A stretch of DNA of 64,000 bases from the NCBI GenBank assembly GCA_937893155.1, contig CALBGU010000081.1, positions 10,743-74,742 of the forward strand, written 5' to 3'. The notes beneath the pieces were generated by a model. It was not told the DNA's origin. It worked only from the letters and a program-made list of their open reading frames with translations, and ran no database searches. The DNA comes from an uncultured Treponema sp. (GTDB lineage Bacteria; Spirochaetota; Spirochaetia; Treponematales; Treponemataceae). The position numbers and the translations under genes are program-made. This document shows, piece by piece, positions 45,389 through 52,867 of the stretch (its first letter is position 1; each line of letters starts with the position of its first letter).

Positions 45389-46699
45389 ATGAAATCAAAA
45401 ATTATTTTTGTAAAGTTCATTGTTTTTATCGCAATTTTCTATGTACTTTGCACGTTAGTAGCATTTCTTTTGTGCGATGAAGAAGGTTCGTATTCAAGAA
45501 TCTTTATGCACGAAATGTATGAAGCAAAAAGAATTGACACTGTTTTTTTAGGAGCAAGCCACGTTTCTCACGGGGTTTTGCCGAGTTTGCTCGACGAATT
45601 AACAGGCGAAGAGACTTTTTGTCTGGGGAGTGCAGGGCAAAAGATGGAAGCAACGTATGCTTTATTGCAACAGGCTTCAAAAATCCACACTATCAAACGT
45701 GCATTTCTGGAACTTGATTTTGCAGAGGCGTGCACGACAGAAATAAAGGACAAAACAGGGTTTAAGGCGGATTATAGCATTGCAAAACAGCTTCGCGACC
45801 CCAAAATAAAGATAGAATATCTACTCAATCTTTCAAGTCCTGCATATTACATCAATTCTTTTTTGCCGATTGGAAAAGACAAACACATGACGCTACACCC
45901 GTCGGCTTTGCTGTTTCGCTGGAAAAGTTTTTTTAATGGCGATTATTTTAGCTATGTGTATAAAGACGATGATGATGAGTATGGCGCAAAAGGCTGCTTG
46001 ATGGATTTGCGGCTTGTTCCAAACGGAAGTTTTGTGAATGACCACGATGAAGGACGCATAAAAACTGAAAATTTTAGCAACGATTGGAAAAAATACGTTG
46101 ATAAAATCATTGCGCTGTGCAAAGAGAAAAACATTGCATTGACGATGTATTCAATGCCGTGTTCGGATTATTATTTAGCAGAAAAAGGGAATTACGACGA
46201 GTATTATTCTCTCGTAAAAGACTTTTGCGCATCTCGCGGATTCGATTATTATGATTTTAACCTTGCAAAAGAGAATTATCTTTCTTTAGAAGATTCTGAT
46301 TTTCACGATGACAATCATTTTTCAAAGCAAGGTGTTTACAAATGGACGCGCCTTGTTTCACAATGCTTCTTTACTAATCCCGAAATGCTAAACGATATGT
46401 TTTACAGCTCTTACAATGAAAAGATTTCACATCAAGAACCCAAAATATACGGTCTTGTCATTTACACATCGCCAGACAAGAAAGAAATTGAGATTGTGCC
46501 GATGAAAAACTTTACTTCAACCGAACATATCTCGTATGAAGTGTATGCTTTAGTTGATGGAAAAGAAACATTGATTAAACGGGGGGGGGGTACTTCAATT
46601 CAGCTTCCAGACAAAGTTTCTGGAAAGCTTAGAGTTAGAAGTTTCATTAGGGGCGAAAAACAAACTGAATGTTCAGTTCCTTTTTCGACTGTGCTTTAA
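45389..46699 (+). CDS. Membrane-anchored SGNH-type protein, copy 2
   Basis: 436 aa, the same length and plan as copy 1: membrane segment FIVFIAIFYVLCTLVAFLL, GASHVSHGVLPS near residue 52 and DDNHFSKQG near 310. AAGGA precedes the ATG, 9 bp after copy 1. The most similar DNA (44786-44851 and 46100-46165) differs at only about four third-codon positions, around LCKEKNIALTMYSMPCSDYY, so that segment is under strong protein constraint. A ten-G run at 46581-46590 lies at the matching place (codon 398). Probably it acts with the downstream MBOAT protein. Two non-identical copies may serve different acceptor sites or allow switching. Confidence 0.75.
   Translation: MKSKIIFVKFIVFIAIFYVLCTLVAFLLCDEEGSYSRIFMHEMYEAKRIDTVFLGASHVSHGVLPSLLDELTGEETFCLGSAGQKMEATYALLQQASKIHTIKRAFLELDFAEACTTEIKDKTGFKADYSIAKQLRDPKIKIEYLLNLSSPAYYINSFLPIGKDKHMTLHPSALLFRWKSFFNGDYFSYVYKDDDDEYGAKGCLMDLRLVPNGSFVNDHDEGRIKTENFSNDWKKYVDKIIALCKEKNIALTMYSMPCSDYYLAEKGNYDEYYSLVKDFCASRGFDYYDFNLAKENYLSLEDSDFHDDNHFSKQGVYKWTRLVSQCFFTNPEMLNDMFYSSYNEKISHQEPKIYGLVIYTSPDKKEIEIVPMKNFTSTEHISYEVYALVDGKETLIKRGGGTSIQLPDKVSGKLRVRSFIRGEKQTECSVPFSTVL
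46581..46590. repeat. Poly-G tract (10 G) inside SGNH copy 2
   Basis: Ten G read as the RGGGT part of the protein. With nine G there is no stop before the MBOAT gene and the frame enters its coding frame (codon start at 46701, MBOAT ATG at 46713). With eleven G translation stops at 46630-46632. Confidence 0.97.
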
Positions 46700-46712
46700 T
46701 TTGGAGGAAAAA

Positions 46713-48266
46713 ATGCCTTTATTATCAAATACATTTGCTATTTTTTTGCTAGCGACACTTTTTGTCTATTATTCGTGTCCAAAAAAGTTTCAGTGGATTT
46801 GTCTTTTAGCAGCAAACACTGTTTTTTATCTTTATAGCGGCATTGGAAATGTTTTTTTCATTGTTGCAAGCGCATGTATCACTTTTTTTTCTGCAAAAGT
46901 CGTTTCAGATATGAACACTGCACTAAAGAGCAGAAAAAATGAAGTATCAAAAGAAGAATTTAAGATTCTAAAGAAAAAAACGCAACATAAAAAGCGAATT
47001 GTGCTTGTCATTATGCTATTGCTCAATATAGGTGTTCTCTTTTACTTAAAATATTGGAGAGTACTCATTGGCGCAAAAACATTGCTTCTTCCGCTCGGAA
47101 TATCCTATTACACACTGCAAGCAATCAGTTATTTTATGGACGTGTATAATGCAAAAATCGAAAAAGAAACAAACTTTGCAAAGTTCTTGCTTTTCATTTC
47201 TTTTTTCCCGCAACTGATAATGGGACCTATCAACCGCTATGGAAATCAAGGCGTGCAGCTAAAATCGGAGCACGCTTTTGACTTTGAAAACATAAAGAGA
47301 GGTGTAATGCTCATTTTATACGGCGGACTGAAAAAATATCTTATTGCAGATATGCTTTACACTCGAATAGGTTCTATTTTAGACCCGTATTATGAAAATC
47401 TGCCGGGCTGTGTAATTGCATTCGGCATTTTGATGTATTCTTTCTATCAATACGCAGATTTTTCTGGCGGAATTGATATGTTCTTAGGAATTGCGGAACT
47501 TTTTGGCATAAAAATGCAACCAAACTTTAAGCAGCCGTATTTTTCAACAAGCATTGCAAACTTTTGGCAGCGATGGCACATCAGTCTTGGGCAATGGATG
47601 AGGGATTATGTGTTTTATCCGTTTGCGCTCACAACTTCAATGCAGAATGTGGGAAAATGGTGCACAAAGCATTTAGGCAAGCATTTTGGGCGCGTCATTC
47701 CTGCGTGTATTGCAAATATTGTCGTGTTTATGCTTGTCGGCGTGTGGCACGGTCCTGAATTGCACTTTTTTGTATGGGGACTTTACAACGGTCTTTTGAT
47801 TGCGTTGAGTGATATTCTCAAACCCGCTTTTGAGGCAATAAACACACGATTAAAGATAAATACAAAGTCAAAAGGCTGGAAAGTGTTTCAGATTGTGCGA
47901 ACATTCTTCCTTGTAAATATTGGCTGGTATTTTGATAGAATAGTAAACGTAAAGCAGAGCTTTGTTTATTTGAAAAACACATTTATTCATTTTGGAAATC
48001 CGAAAATACTCGCTTCACAAAGCTATATGCGCGATATTATGGGACGAATATCTAATTTTGAATCACAAATCATTTGTGTTTTCATTGGCTGTGCAATAAT
48101 GTTTGTTGTAAGCATTATGAAGGAAAACAAAATCGATGTGTATGCTTCGATTCAAAAGAAAAACATTGCAGTTCGGTGGCTTGCATATTATATTCCGCTT
48201 ATTCTGATTATTTTGTCATTTACGTTCAGTGCAGGAGATGCGGGCTTTATGTACGCTCAATACTAA
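46713..48266 (+). CDS. MBOAT-family membrane O-acyltransferase (AlgI/DltB-like)
   Basis: 517 aa with about eleven membrane segments. MBOAT signatures: FFPQLIMGPINRYGNQ, YADFSGGIDMFLGIAELFG, the NFWQRWHISLGQWMRDYVFY core and the catalytic His in VGVWHGPELHFFVWGLYNG. These enzymes take an acyl group from an acyl carrier protein or CoA in the cytoplasm and move it to an acceptor outside the membrane. The start at ATG 46713 has GGAGGA 6 bp upstream. The frame is also open back through copy 2 if one G is lost. Context (carrier protein, adenylation enzyme, decarboxylase converging from the other side) favours a carrier-bound aminoacyl donor. Confidence 0.92.
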   Translation: MPLLSNTFAIFLLATLFVYYSCPKKFQWICLLAANTVFYLYSGIGNVFFIVASACITFFSAKVVSDMNTALKSRKNEVSKEEFKILKKKTQHKKRIVLVIMLLLNIGVLFYLKYWRVLIGAKTLLLPLGISYYTLQAISYFMDVYNAKIEKETNFAKFLLFISFFPQLIMGPINRYGNQGVQLKSEHAFDFENIKRGVMLILYGGLKKYLIADMLYTRIGSILDPYYENLPGCVIAFGILMYSFYQYADFSGGIDMFLGIAELFGIKMQPNFKQPYFSTSIANFWQRWHISLGQWMRDYVFYPFALTTSMQNVGKWCTKHLGKHFGRVIPACIANIVVFMLVGVWHGPELHFFVWGLYNGLLIALSDILKPAFEAINTRLKINTKSKGWKVFQIVRTFFLVNIGWYFDRIVNVKQSFVYLKNTFIHFGNPKILASQSYMRDIMGRISNFESQIICVFIGCAIMFVVSIMKENKIDVYASIQKKNIAVRWLAYYIPLILIILSFTFSAGDAGFMYAQY

Positions 48267-48282
48267 AAACATCTTACAACAA

Positions 48283-48316
48283 AAAAAGGCTAGAAGTAAG
48301 TTTTTCTAGCCTTTTT
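48283..48316. terminator. Bidirectional terminator between the two halves of the acylation cluster
   Basis: AAAAAGGCTAGAA / TTCTAGCCTTTTT around an 8-nt loop. It serves the MBOAT gene and the converging carrier-protein operon. Confidence 0.92.
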
Positions 48317-48335
48317 ATTTCTGATTTCAAAAAAA

Positions 48336-48557
48336 TTACTGTAACCGTTCAATCATTGCCCACAGGCTTTCTGCGCTGTTGAAATTTTCAGGAACAATGT
48401 CCGCAGGAGTAATATCGATGTCAAAAGTATCTTTGAGCGTCGTAATCAGCTGTACGATGTCGAAAGAATCCAAAATAGCATTGTCAATCAATCCCTTTTC
48501 AGAAGAAAAATCAACATCAGGCTTCAAATCTGCAAGAATTTTAAGTAATTCGTCCAT
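48336..48557 (-). CDS. Acyl/aminoacyl carrier protein (DltC-like)
   Basis: 73 aa, acidic. The phosphopantetheine serine is in AILDSFDIVQLITTL (DSF in place of the common DSL), followed by DIDITPADIVPENFNSAESL, the typical second half. It is too short for a fatty-acid ACP with extensions and is closest in plan to DltC-type carriers. It is the last gene of the minus-strand set after the decarboxylase. GAGGTT lies before the ATG. It should be loaded by the adenylation enzyme of the same operon and feed the MBOAT protein. Confidence 0.88.
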   Translation of the reverse strand: MDELLKILADLKPDVDFSSEKGLIDNAILDSFDIVQLITTLKDTFDIDITPADIVPENFNSAESLWAMIERLQ

Positions 48558-48578
48558 AAAAATAACCTCTCTGAAAAA

Positions 48579-49742
48579 TTATGAGTTAAGTATATATGTT
48601 TCTATCCTATTTCGTAGAACAGAAATCGTTCCATTATCATTTAATAGCACGGCAGGAAGAGGGTGGCTCAAAAACAAATAAATTCCTTCTGTAATTGAGT
48701 ATGCACCAATATCTTGAAAAATAAGAACGTCATTTATCGCAGGATTAGGCAAAGAGAGCTTTCTCAAAACAATATCCGCAGTTGTGCAAAGAGAACCTGC
48801 AATAGTGTAATCTTGTGCATCGTCATTTTTAGCAGTATCGGATTCCAAAAAGACTCTTGGTGTCTTCATTCCCATCATCTGACCAAAATAATTGATATGA
48901 TTTATTCCGCCGTCAATCAAGCAATAGCAATTTTTATCATCACCCTTTATGTCCATTATTTTTGTAGCGTAAAAAGCAAGAGGAGAGGCAACATAGCGAC
49001 CAAGTTCAATAACATAATTAAACTTTGACTTTTTTATCAACTGCACTAACTCTTCAAGAACCGCAAAATTATCGCTTTCATCGTTGCCCGAAAAATAATC
49101 ATACGGCAGCCCCGCACCATATTCAATCTCAAGTTGTAAGCCATATTTTTCTTGTAATCTTGTGCAATATTCTTCAATAAATGCTATCTCAGAAATGATT
49201 GTCTTCATTTTTTTCTGAGTGCCAGCAAAAAAATGTATGCCACGAATGTTTATTGAATCATTTTTCTGCAATTTTTCAATGCAAAGCAAAATATCACTTT
49301 CGCTCATTCCGAATTGATTTCCACTTGTTAAGCGGAGAATTACATTCTGTGTATGAGTTTTATTTTTTGCAGCTTCAAGTAAATACTCGCAGTGTGCAGC
49401 AGATTCAAGGGTAATGGTGTGTACACCAAGATTATATGCACGCGCCACATCTTCTTTTGTCTTCACAACACCAGAAAAAACGATTTTTGAAGGATTTAAA
49501 CCGACTTTTTCACAAATCGAAAGCTCTCCTGCCGAACAAACTTCAAACAAGATGCCTTCATTCTTGAGAATAGCAACAAGAAAGGCATTTGCTTTTATTG
49601 CATAGCAAAGTTTCGCATTTTTAGGAAATCGCTTTTCAATTTCATGAACACGGCTTATCGTTTTTACTTTATCAATCAAGTAAAAAGGCGTTCCATATTC
49701 TTTTGCTATCGCCTTGTAATCAATGTTTTCATTTGCAGACAT
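48579..49742 (-). CDS. Fold-III PLP decarboxylase (ornithine/DAP family, BtrK-like role)
   Basis: 387 aa. Alanine racemase-type barrel of the LysA/ornithine decarboxylase family: the PLP lysine in LCYAIKANAF (about residue 49), the IHFFAGTQ block that replaces HxGSQ, EYGAGLPYDYF (phosphate binding), the ELGRYVASPLAFYATKI block, GSLCTTADIVLRKLSLP (active-site Cys) and FQDIGAYSITEG near the end. Family members take off the alpha-carboxylate of an amino acid. In butirosin synthesis BtrK does so on glutamate held by a carrier protein. Here carrier and loading genes flank it, so a carrier-bound substrate is likely. Its start overlaps the adenylation gene by 14 bp. GGAG precedes the ATG. Confidence 0.85.
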   Translation of the reverse strand: MSANENIDYKAIAKEYGTPFYLIDKVKTISRVHEIEKRFPKNAKLCYAIKANAFLVAILKNEGILFEVCSAGELSICEKVGLNPSKIVFSGVVKTKEDVARAYNLGVHTITLESAAHCEYLLEAAKNKTHTQNVILRLTSGNQFGMSESDILLCIEKLQKNDSINIRGIHFFAGTQKKMKTIISEIAFIEEYCTRLQEKYGLQLEIEYGAGLPYDYFSGNDESDNFAVLEELVQLIKKSKFNYVIELGRYVASPLAFYATKIMDIKGDDKNCYCLIDGGINHINYFGQMMGMKTPRVFLESDTAKNDDAQDYTIAGSLCTTADIVLRKLSLPNPAINDVLIFQDIGAYSITEGIYLFLSHPLPAVLLNDNGTISVLRNRIETYILNS

Positions 49743-51237
49743 TCAATTTCTCCAAAAGCGCGCGTTTATCTATTTTTCCATTCTTTGTAAGAGGAAATTC
49801 ATTGATATAAATAAAATCAGAAGGTATCATATAAGTTGGAAGAGAAATTTTTAAAAGCGAAACAATTTCCTTTTTCTCAGTTTCTTCTCCAACATAAAAT
49901 GCAGTGATTTTATTGTCCGCAAAGACACAACAAGCGCGAGAAATTTTTTCATGTTTCGCAATCGCATTTTCAATTTCTCCAAGCTCAATTCTGTGTCCCA
50001 TGTGTTTTATTTGCGTGTCTTTGCGCCCAATATAATAAAACAAGCCATCAGAGCCGATTAAAGCAAGGTCGCCAGTCTTATAAATTCGCTCAAAAGAAGT
50101 ATTGTTTAGAGGATTTTGCACAAAAACTTCTGCTGTTTTTTCGCTATTGAAATAGCCAAGTGCAACACAAGTACCGCTCACACAGACCTCGCCTTCAGAA
50201 TTACTCTCGGAAACAAGTTTTCCATTTTCATCTAAAAGAAAAACTCTTTCATTAGGAAACGGTTTCCCCATCGGAATTCCATTTGCAAATTGCTCTAAAT
50301 CAGCATCTTTTGGAATACGGAAATATGTACAATTACAAGTAATTTCTGTTGGTCCGTAAAGATTGATATACTCCGCATTTGGAATATGCTTTTTCCAAAT
50401 AGCAAGCTGCTTTATTGGCATAACTTCACCAGAAAACATTACTTTTCGTATTTTAGTCGGGACTTTATAATCAAATCCATTGAGAGTTGAAACAATGCAA
50501 AGTGCTGAAACTGCCCAAATCAAAACGGTAATTTCTCTTTCTTCCAAAAAATCTAGCAATTTTGTTGGAAATGAGAAAAACATTTTAGGCACTAAATGAA
50601 CTGTTGCACCTGTGAAAACAGCAGAAAATATATCTTTTACAGAAACATCAAAATCAAACGGTGCTTGATTTGCAATATTGTCATTTTCGTTTATATCAAA
50701 CAGCTCTGTAAAGCATGAAATAAAATCAATTACAGACCGATGAGAAACAACAACCGCCTTTGGAGTCCCTGTTGAACCAGATGTAAAGTTAGCATAAACA
50801 GCATCTGTATCTATGCTATTTTTTCTGCGCTCTTGAGAAAAATCACCTTTTTCTTCATCAAGTTTTTTATAAAATAATGGTTCAACATTGATATTCAAAA
50901 GTTTTTTCTCATATTTGCTATCAGCAATTATGTAGCGTGCTTTTAATGTGTCAACCATAGAATTTAACCGTGAATCAGGGAATGTTGCATCAAAATATGA
51001 ATAAAAACAACCTGCATAAAGAGCCGCAAAAAAGTATTCTACCGTTTTTACACTTTTCTCTATCATTATAGGGACAGCACTACCAGCAGAAAAATACTTA
51101 GAAATGATTACACTTTTTTCTTTTGCGCTATTAACCAGTTCTTGCCAAGTTATACGATTTGTCGTATCTGCAAATGCAATTTTTTGGGGATATTTATTTG
51201 CAGTTGCTTCCAAATAATCCAAAACAGTATATTTCAT
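49729..51237 (-). CDS. Amino-acid adenylation enzyme (DltA-like)
   Basis: 502 aa, the size of a stand-alone adenylation enzyme with no attached carrier or condensation domain. Core motifs: NFTSGSTGTPKAVVVSH (P-loop), NLYGPTEITCN, GEVCVSGTCVALGYF, YKTGDLALIG, GRKDTQIKHMGHRIEL and the late NGKIDKR lysine. It should activate a free amino acid with ATP and attach it to the phosphopantetheine arm of the carrier protein at 48336. Which amino acid cannot be read by eye. ATG 51237 is preferred over 51246 because the truncated relative at 51312 begins at the same point. No ribosome binding site is clear. First gene of the minus-strand half. Confidence 0.9.
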   Translation of the reverse strand: MKYTVLDYLEATANKYPQKIAFADTTNRITWQELVNSAKEKSVIISKYFSAGSAVPIMIEKSVKTVEYFFAALYAGCFYSYFDATFPDSRLNSMVDTLKARYIIADSKYEKKLLNINVEPLFYKKLDEEKGDFSQERRKNSIDTDAVYANFTSGSTGTPKAVVVSHRSVIDFISCFTELFDINENDNIANQAPFDFDVSVKDIFSAVFTGATVHLVPKMFFSFPTKLLDFLEEREITVLIWAVSALCIVSTLNGFDYKVPTKIRKVMFSGEVMPIKQLAIWKKHIPNAEYINLYGPTEITCNCTYFRIPKDADLEQFANGIPMGKPFPNERVFLLDENGKLVSESNSEGEVCVSGTCVALGYFNSEKTAEVFVQNPLNNTSFERIYKTGDLALIGSDGLFYYIGRKDTQIKHMGHRIELGEIENAIAKHEKISRACCVFADNKITAFYVGEETEKKEIVSLLKISLPTYMIPSDFIYINEFPLTKNGKIDKRALLEKLNVCK

Positions 51238-51311
51238 AGTTATCATTCTAGTATTTATGTAAAATAAAGTCTATTTGCAATACGAAGTAAATTTATTATT
51301 TTGTAATAATT

Positions 51312-51419
51312 TTACTTCACATTTGTCATATAGCTGTAACTTTTTTCGTCCGCAAACGCAATTTTATCGGGAAACCGTTTCGCTGTCGTTTCAAGATAGT
51401 CTGTAACAAGTCGTATCAT
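51312..51419 (-). pseudogene. Truncated N-terminus of a second adenylation gene
   Basis: A 35-codon frame beginning MIRLVTDYLETTAKRF and continuing PDKIAFADEKSYSY. It lines up residue for residue with the start of the intact gene (MKYTVLDYLEATANKYPQKI then AFAD), then ends in MTNVK and a TAA. The intact gene begins 75 bp downstream in the same direction. This is what remains of a duplicate or of an allele replaced by recombination. The rest of the 396-bp gap holds the flavodoxin terminator and nothing else recognisable. Confidence 0.8.
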
Positions 51420-51492
51420 AATAACAGCATTTTAATATTTTTATAGTATCTTTTCAACACTTTCTTACAAAATATTACCCAAACTCGCCGAA

Positions 51493-51524
51493 TAAAAACG
51501 GCAGGAAGAACACAATTCCTGCCG
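51493..51524 (-). terminator. Terminator of the flavodoxin operon
   Basis: On the minus strand CGGCAGGAA / TTCCTGCCG with an 8-nt loop, followed by TTTTTATT. It lies about 110 bp past the flavodoxin stop. Confidence 0.88.
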
Positions 51525-51633
51525 TATGAGGTAGACTTATCGGAGCTTGAATGACATCAAACTCCCCCTTAAGCCAAAGGGACACACTCTTTACCATTTA
51601 CTACAAGGAGGCTCGCGAGACCCCAAAATTACG

Positions 51634-52047
51634 TTATGCGCTCACCTCCTTTCCCAAAGATTTACAGGCTTCTATATCCGCCGCTTCAGGAGCGGTATGA
51701 GCTTTTACACTTTCTCCAAACAAAGAAGCACCTGCAGCTTTTACGCGCTCTTCCCACGTTACCAGCCACTGACCATCGCCCCAATCATACGAACCAAAAA
51801 GAGCGACCGTCTTTCCGCTCAAAGAACCTTCGATACCGCTGAAAAAAGTTTCCATAGAATCCTCAAGTTCTTCGCTTCCCATTGCAGGACTGCCGAGCAC
51901 AATCACATCTGCCGCCAAAACGGTCGCAGCATCAGCTTCGTCCGCTCTGTACAACTGAGCACTCGCGCCCGCGCCCTCCAAAATCGCATTTGCCATTGCC
52001 TCGGTATTTCCCGTTGTGCTTGCATACACAATAGCAACATTCTTCAT
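51634..52047 (-). CDS. Flavodoxin (short chain)
   Basis: 137 aa. FMN-binding electron carrier. The phosphate loop is VYASTTGNTEAMANAI, and the isoalloxazine-side loops are LGSPAMGSEELED and GSYDWGDGQW, with Trp and Tyr/Asp in the usual places. GGAGG precedes the ATG. It lies 27 bp after the DUF3793 gene. Short-chain flavodoxins are commonly found next to DUF3793 in anaerobes. The electron partner is unknown. Confidence 0.94.
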   Translation of the reverse strand: MKNVAIVYASTTGNTEAMANAILEGAGASAQLYRADEADAATVLAADVIVLGSPAMGSEELEDSMETFFSGIEGSLSGKTVALFGSYDWGDGQWLVTWEERVKAAGASLFGESVKAHTAPEAADIEACKSLGKEVSA

Positions 52048-52074
52048 AATATCCTCCGAAATATTTTTTCGTGC

Positions 52075-52641
52075 TCACGCACTCAATAACTCACACGCCT
52101 CTGAAAACGACACCCCAAGACACGCCAATGATTCTGACTTCAAAAAACACTTTTTATATTCATCAAACATCTTTATCGCGCCTTTTTCGTCGCTATACAC
52201 TTTCCAATAACCAGAATATTTTGCGCCCTGCCCTCCGTTTTCCACAAAACCTTTCACATCTTCAAGCGGATAGCCCAAAAACACACCGATTTCGTGCGGA
52301 AACACACTGCAATTACAACCAAGCCGCGAAAAAAGCAACCCTAGTTTTTCTTCCGCAGTCATATCCGTTTTATAGCCAAAAAGCAAAAGCCAATCGCATA
52401 CATCTTTTCTTAAAAGAATACTAAAAAGCAAATCTTTTCTATAAACATACACCAAGACCTTCTCAGAGCAACGGCACACCGTCACAAAACTCACCCCATT
52501 GCCCCTTTGCGATTCAGAAAGACACGCTATCTCATTTTGCGCATTCGGAAAATCTTTTTTCGACACCGCAACAAGACTTGCAGGTTTTATCCCCGCCAAA
52601 ACAGGCGCACATCTCCAAATCAAAAGACTTTCCAAACTCAT
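52075..52641 (-). CDS. DUF3793-family protein
   Basis: 188 aa, soluble, Cys-rich. DUF3793 pattern: an opening LLIWRCAPVLAGIKPASLV, a central VLVYVYRKDLL, LLFSRLGCNCSVFPHEIGVF then LGYPLEDVKGF, and KYSGYWKVY near the end. The HEIG-FLGYP block is the family hallmark. The function is not known. The repeated link with flavodoxin suggests a redox or flavin role. GGAG lies before the start. GTG 52644 directly precedes ATG 52641 and either could be used. Confidence 0.85.
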   Translation of the reverse strand: MSLESLLIWRCAPVLAGIKPASLVAVSKKDFPNAQNEIACLSESQRGNGVSFVTVCRCSEKVLVYVYRKDLLFSILLRKDVCDWLLLFGYKTDMTAEEKLGLLFSRLGCNCSVFPHEIGVFLGYPLEDVKGFVENGGQGAKYSGYWKVYSDEKGAIKMFDEYKKCFLKSESLACLGVSFSEACELLSA

Positions 52642-52788
52642 CACGCATCTCCGTTTTGTTTTTCAGTTAGCTTAGTCTAACATTTTTATTTTCTGCACGC
52701 AACCCCCTTTTTTATTTCTAGTTGATTTATTTTTCTCAAAAAACATTGCGATTATCAAAAATAGTCAAAAATATCCCCTCAAAAATAG

Positions 52789-52828
52789 TTGTACTAATGA
52801 TGTCTTTTTGTTAAAATCGCTTTAACAA
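52789..52828 (+). promoter_or_regulatory. glyA promoter overlapped by a palindromic operator
   Basis: TTGTAC (52789-52794), a 17-bp spacer and TAAAAT (52812-52817). The perfect inverted repeat TTGTTAAA-ATCGC-TTTAACAA (52808-52828) covers the -10 and the start of transcription, the classic place for a repressor site. No matching regulator gene is in the window. Confidence 0.65.
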
Positions 52829-52867
52829 TATTAAAAGAGCTTTAGTCTCTTGAAACAGGAGTATCGT

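Noticed and set aside
44069..51237. Genuine dltABCD operon
   Set aside because: The adenylation, carrier, MBOAT and SGNH parts are alike, but the genes are split on two strands, a PLP decarboxylase is included, and the SGNH proteins do not show the usual DltD sequence, so D-alanylation is not assumed.
44069..51237. Horizontally acquired island by base composition
   Set aside because: The cluster is AT-rich compared with thrA and ulaA, but so are 28.4-31 kb and 54-59 kb, and no integrase, tRNA junction or flanking direct repeats were seen. Composition alone is not enough.
52645..52867. Glycine or tetrahydrofolate riboswitch before glyA
   Set aside because: The predicted leader after the promoter is under 50 nt, too short for either class, and only a simple palindrome is present.
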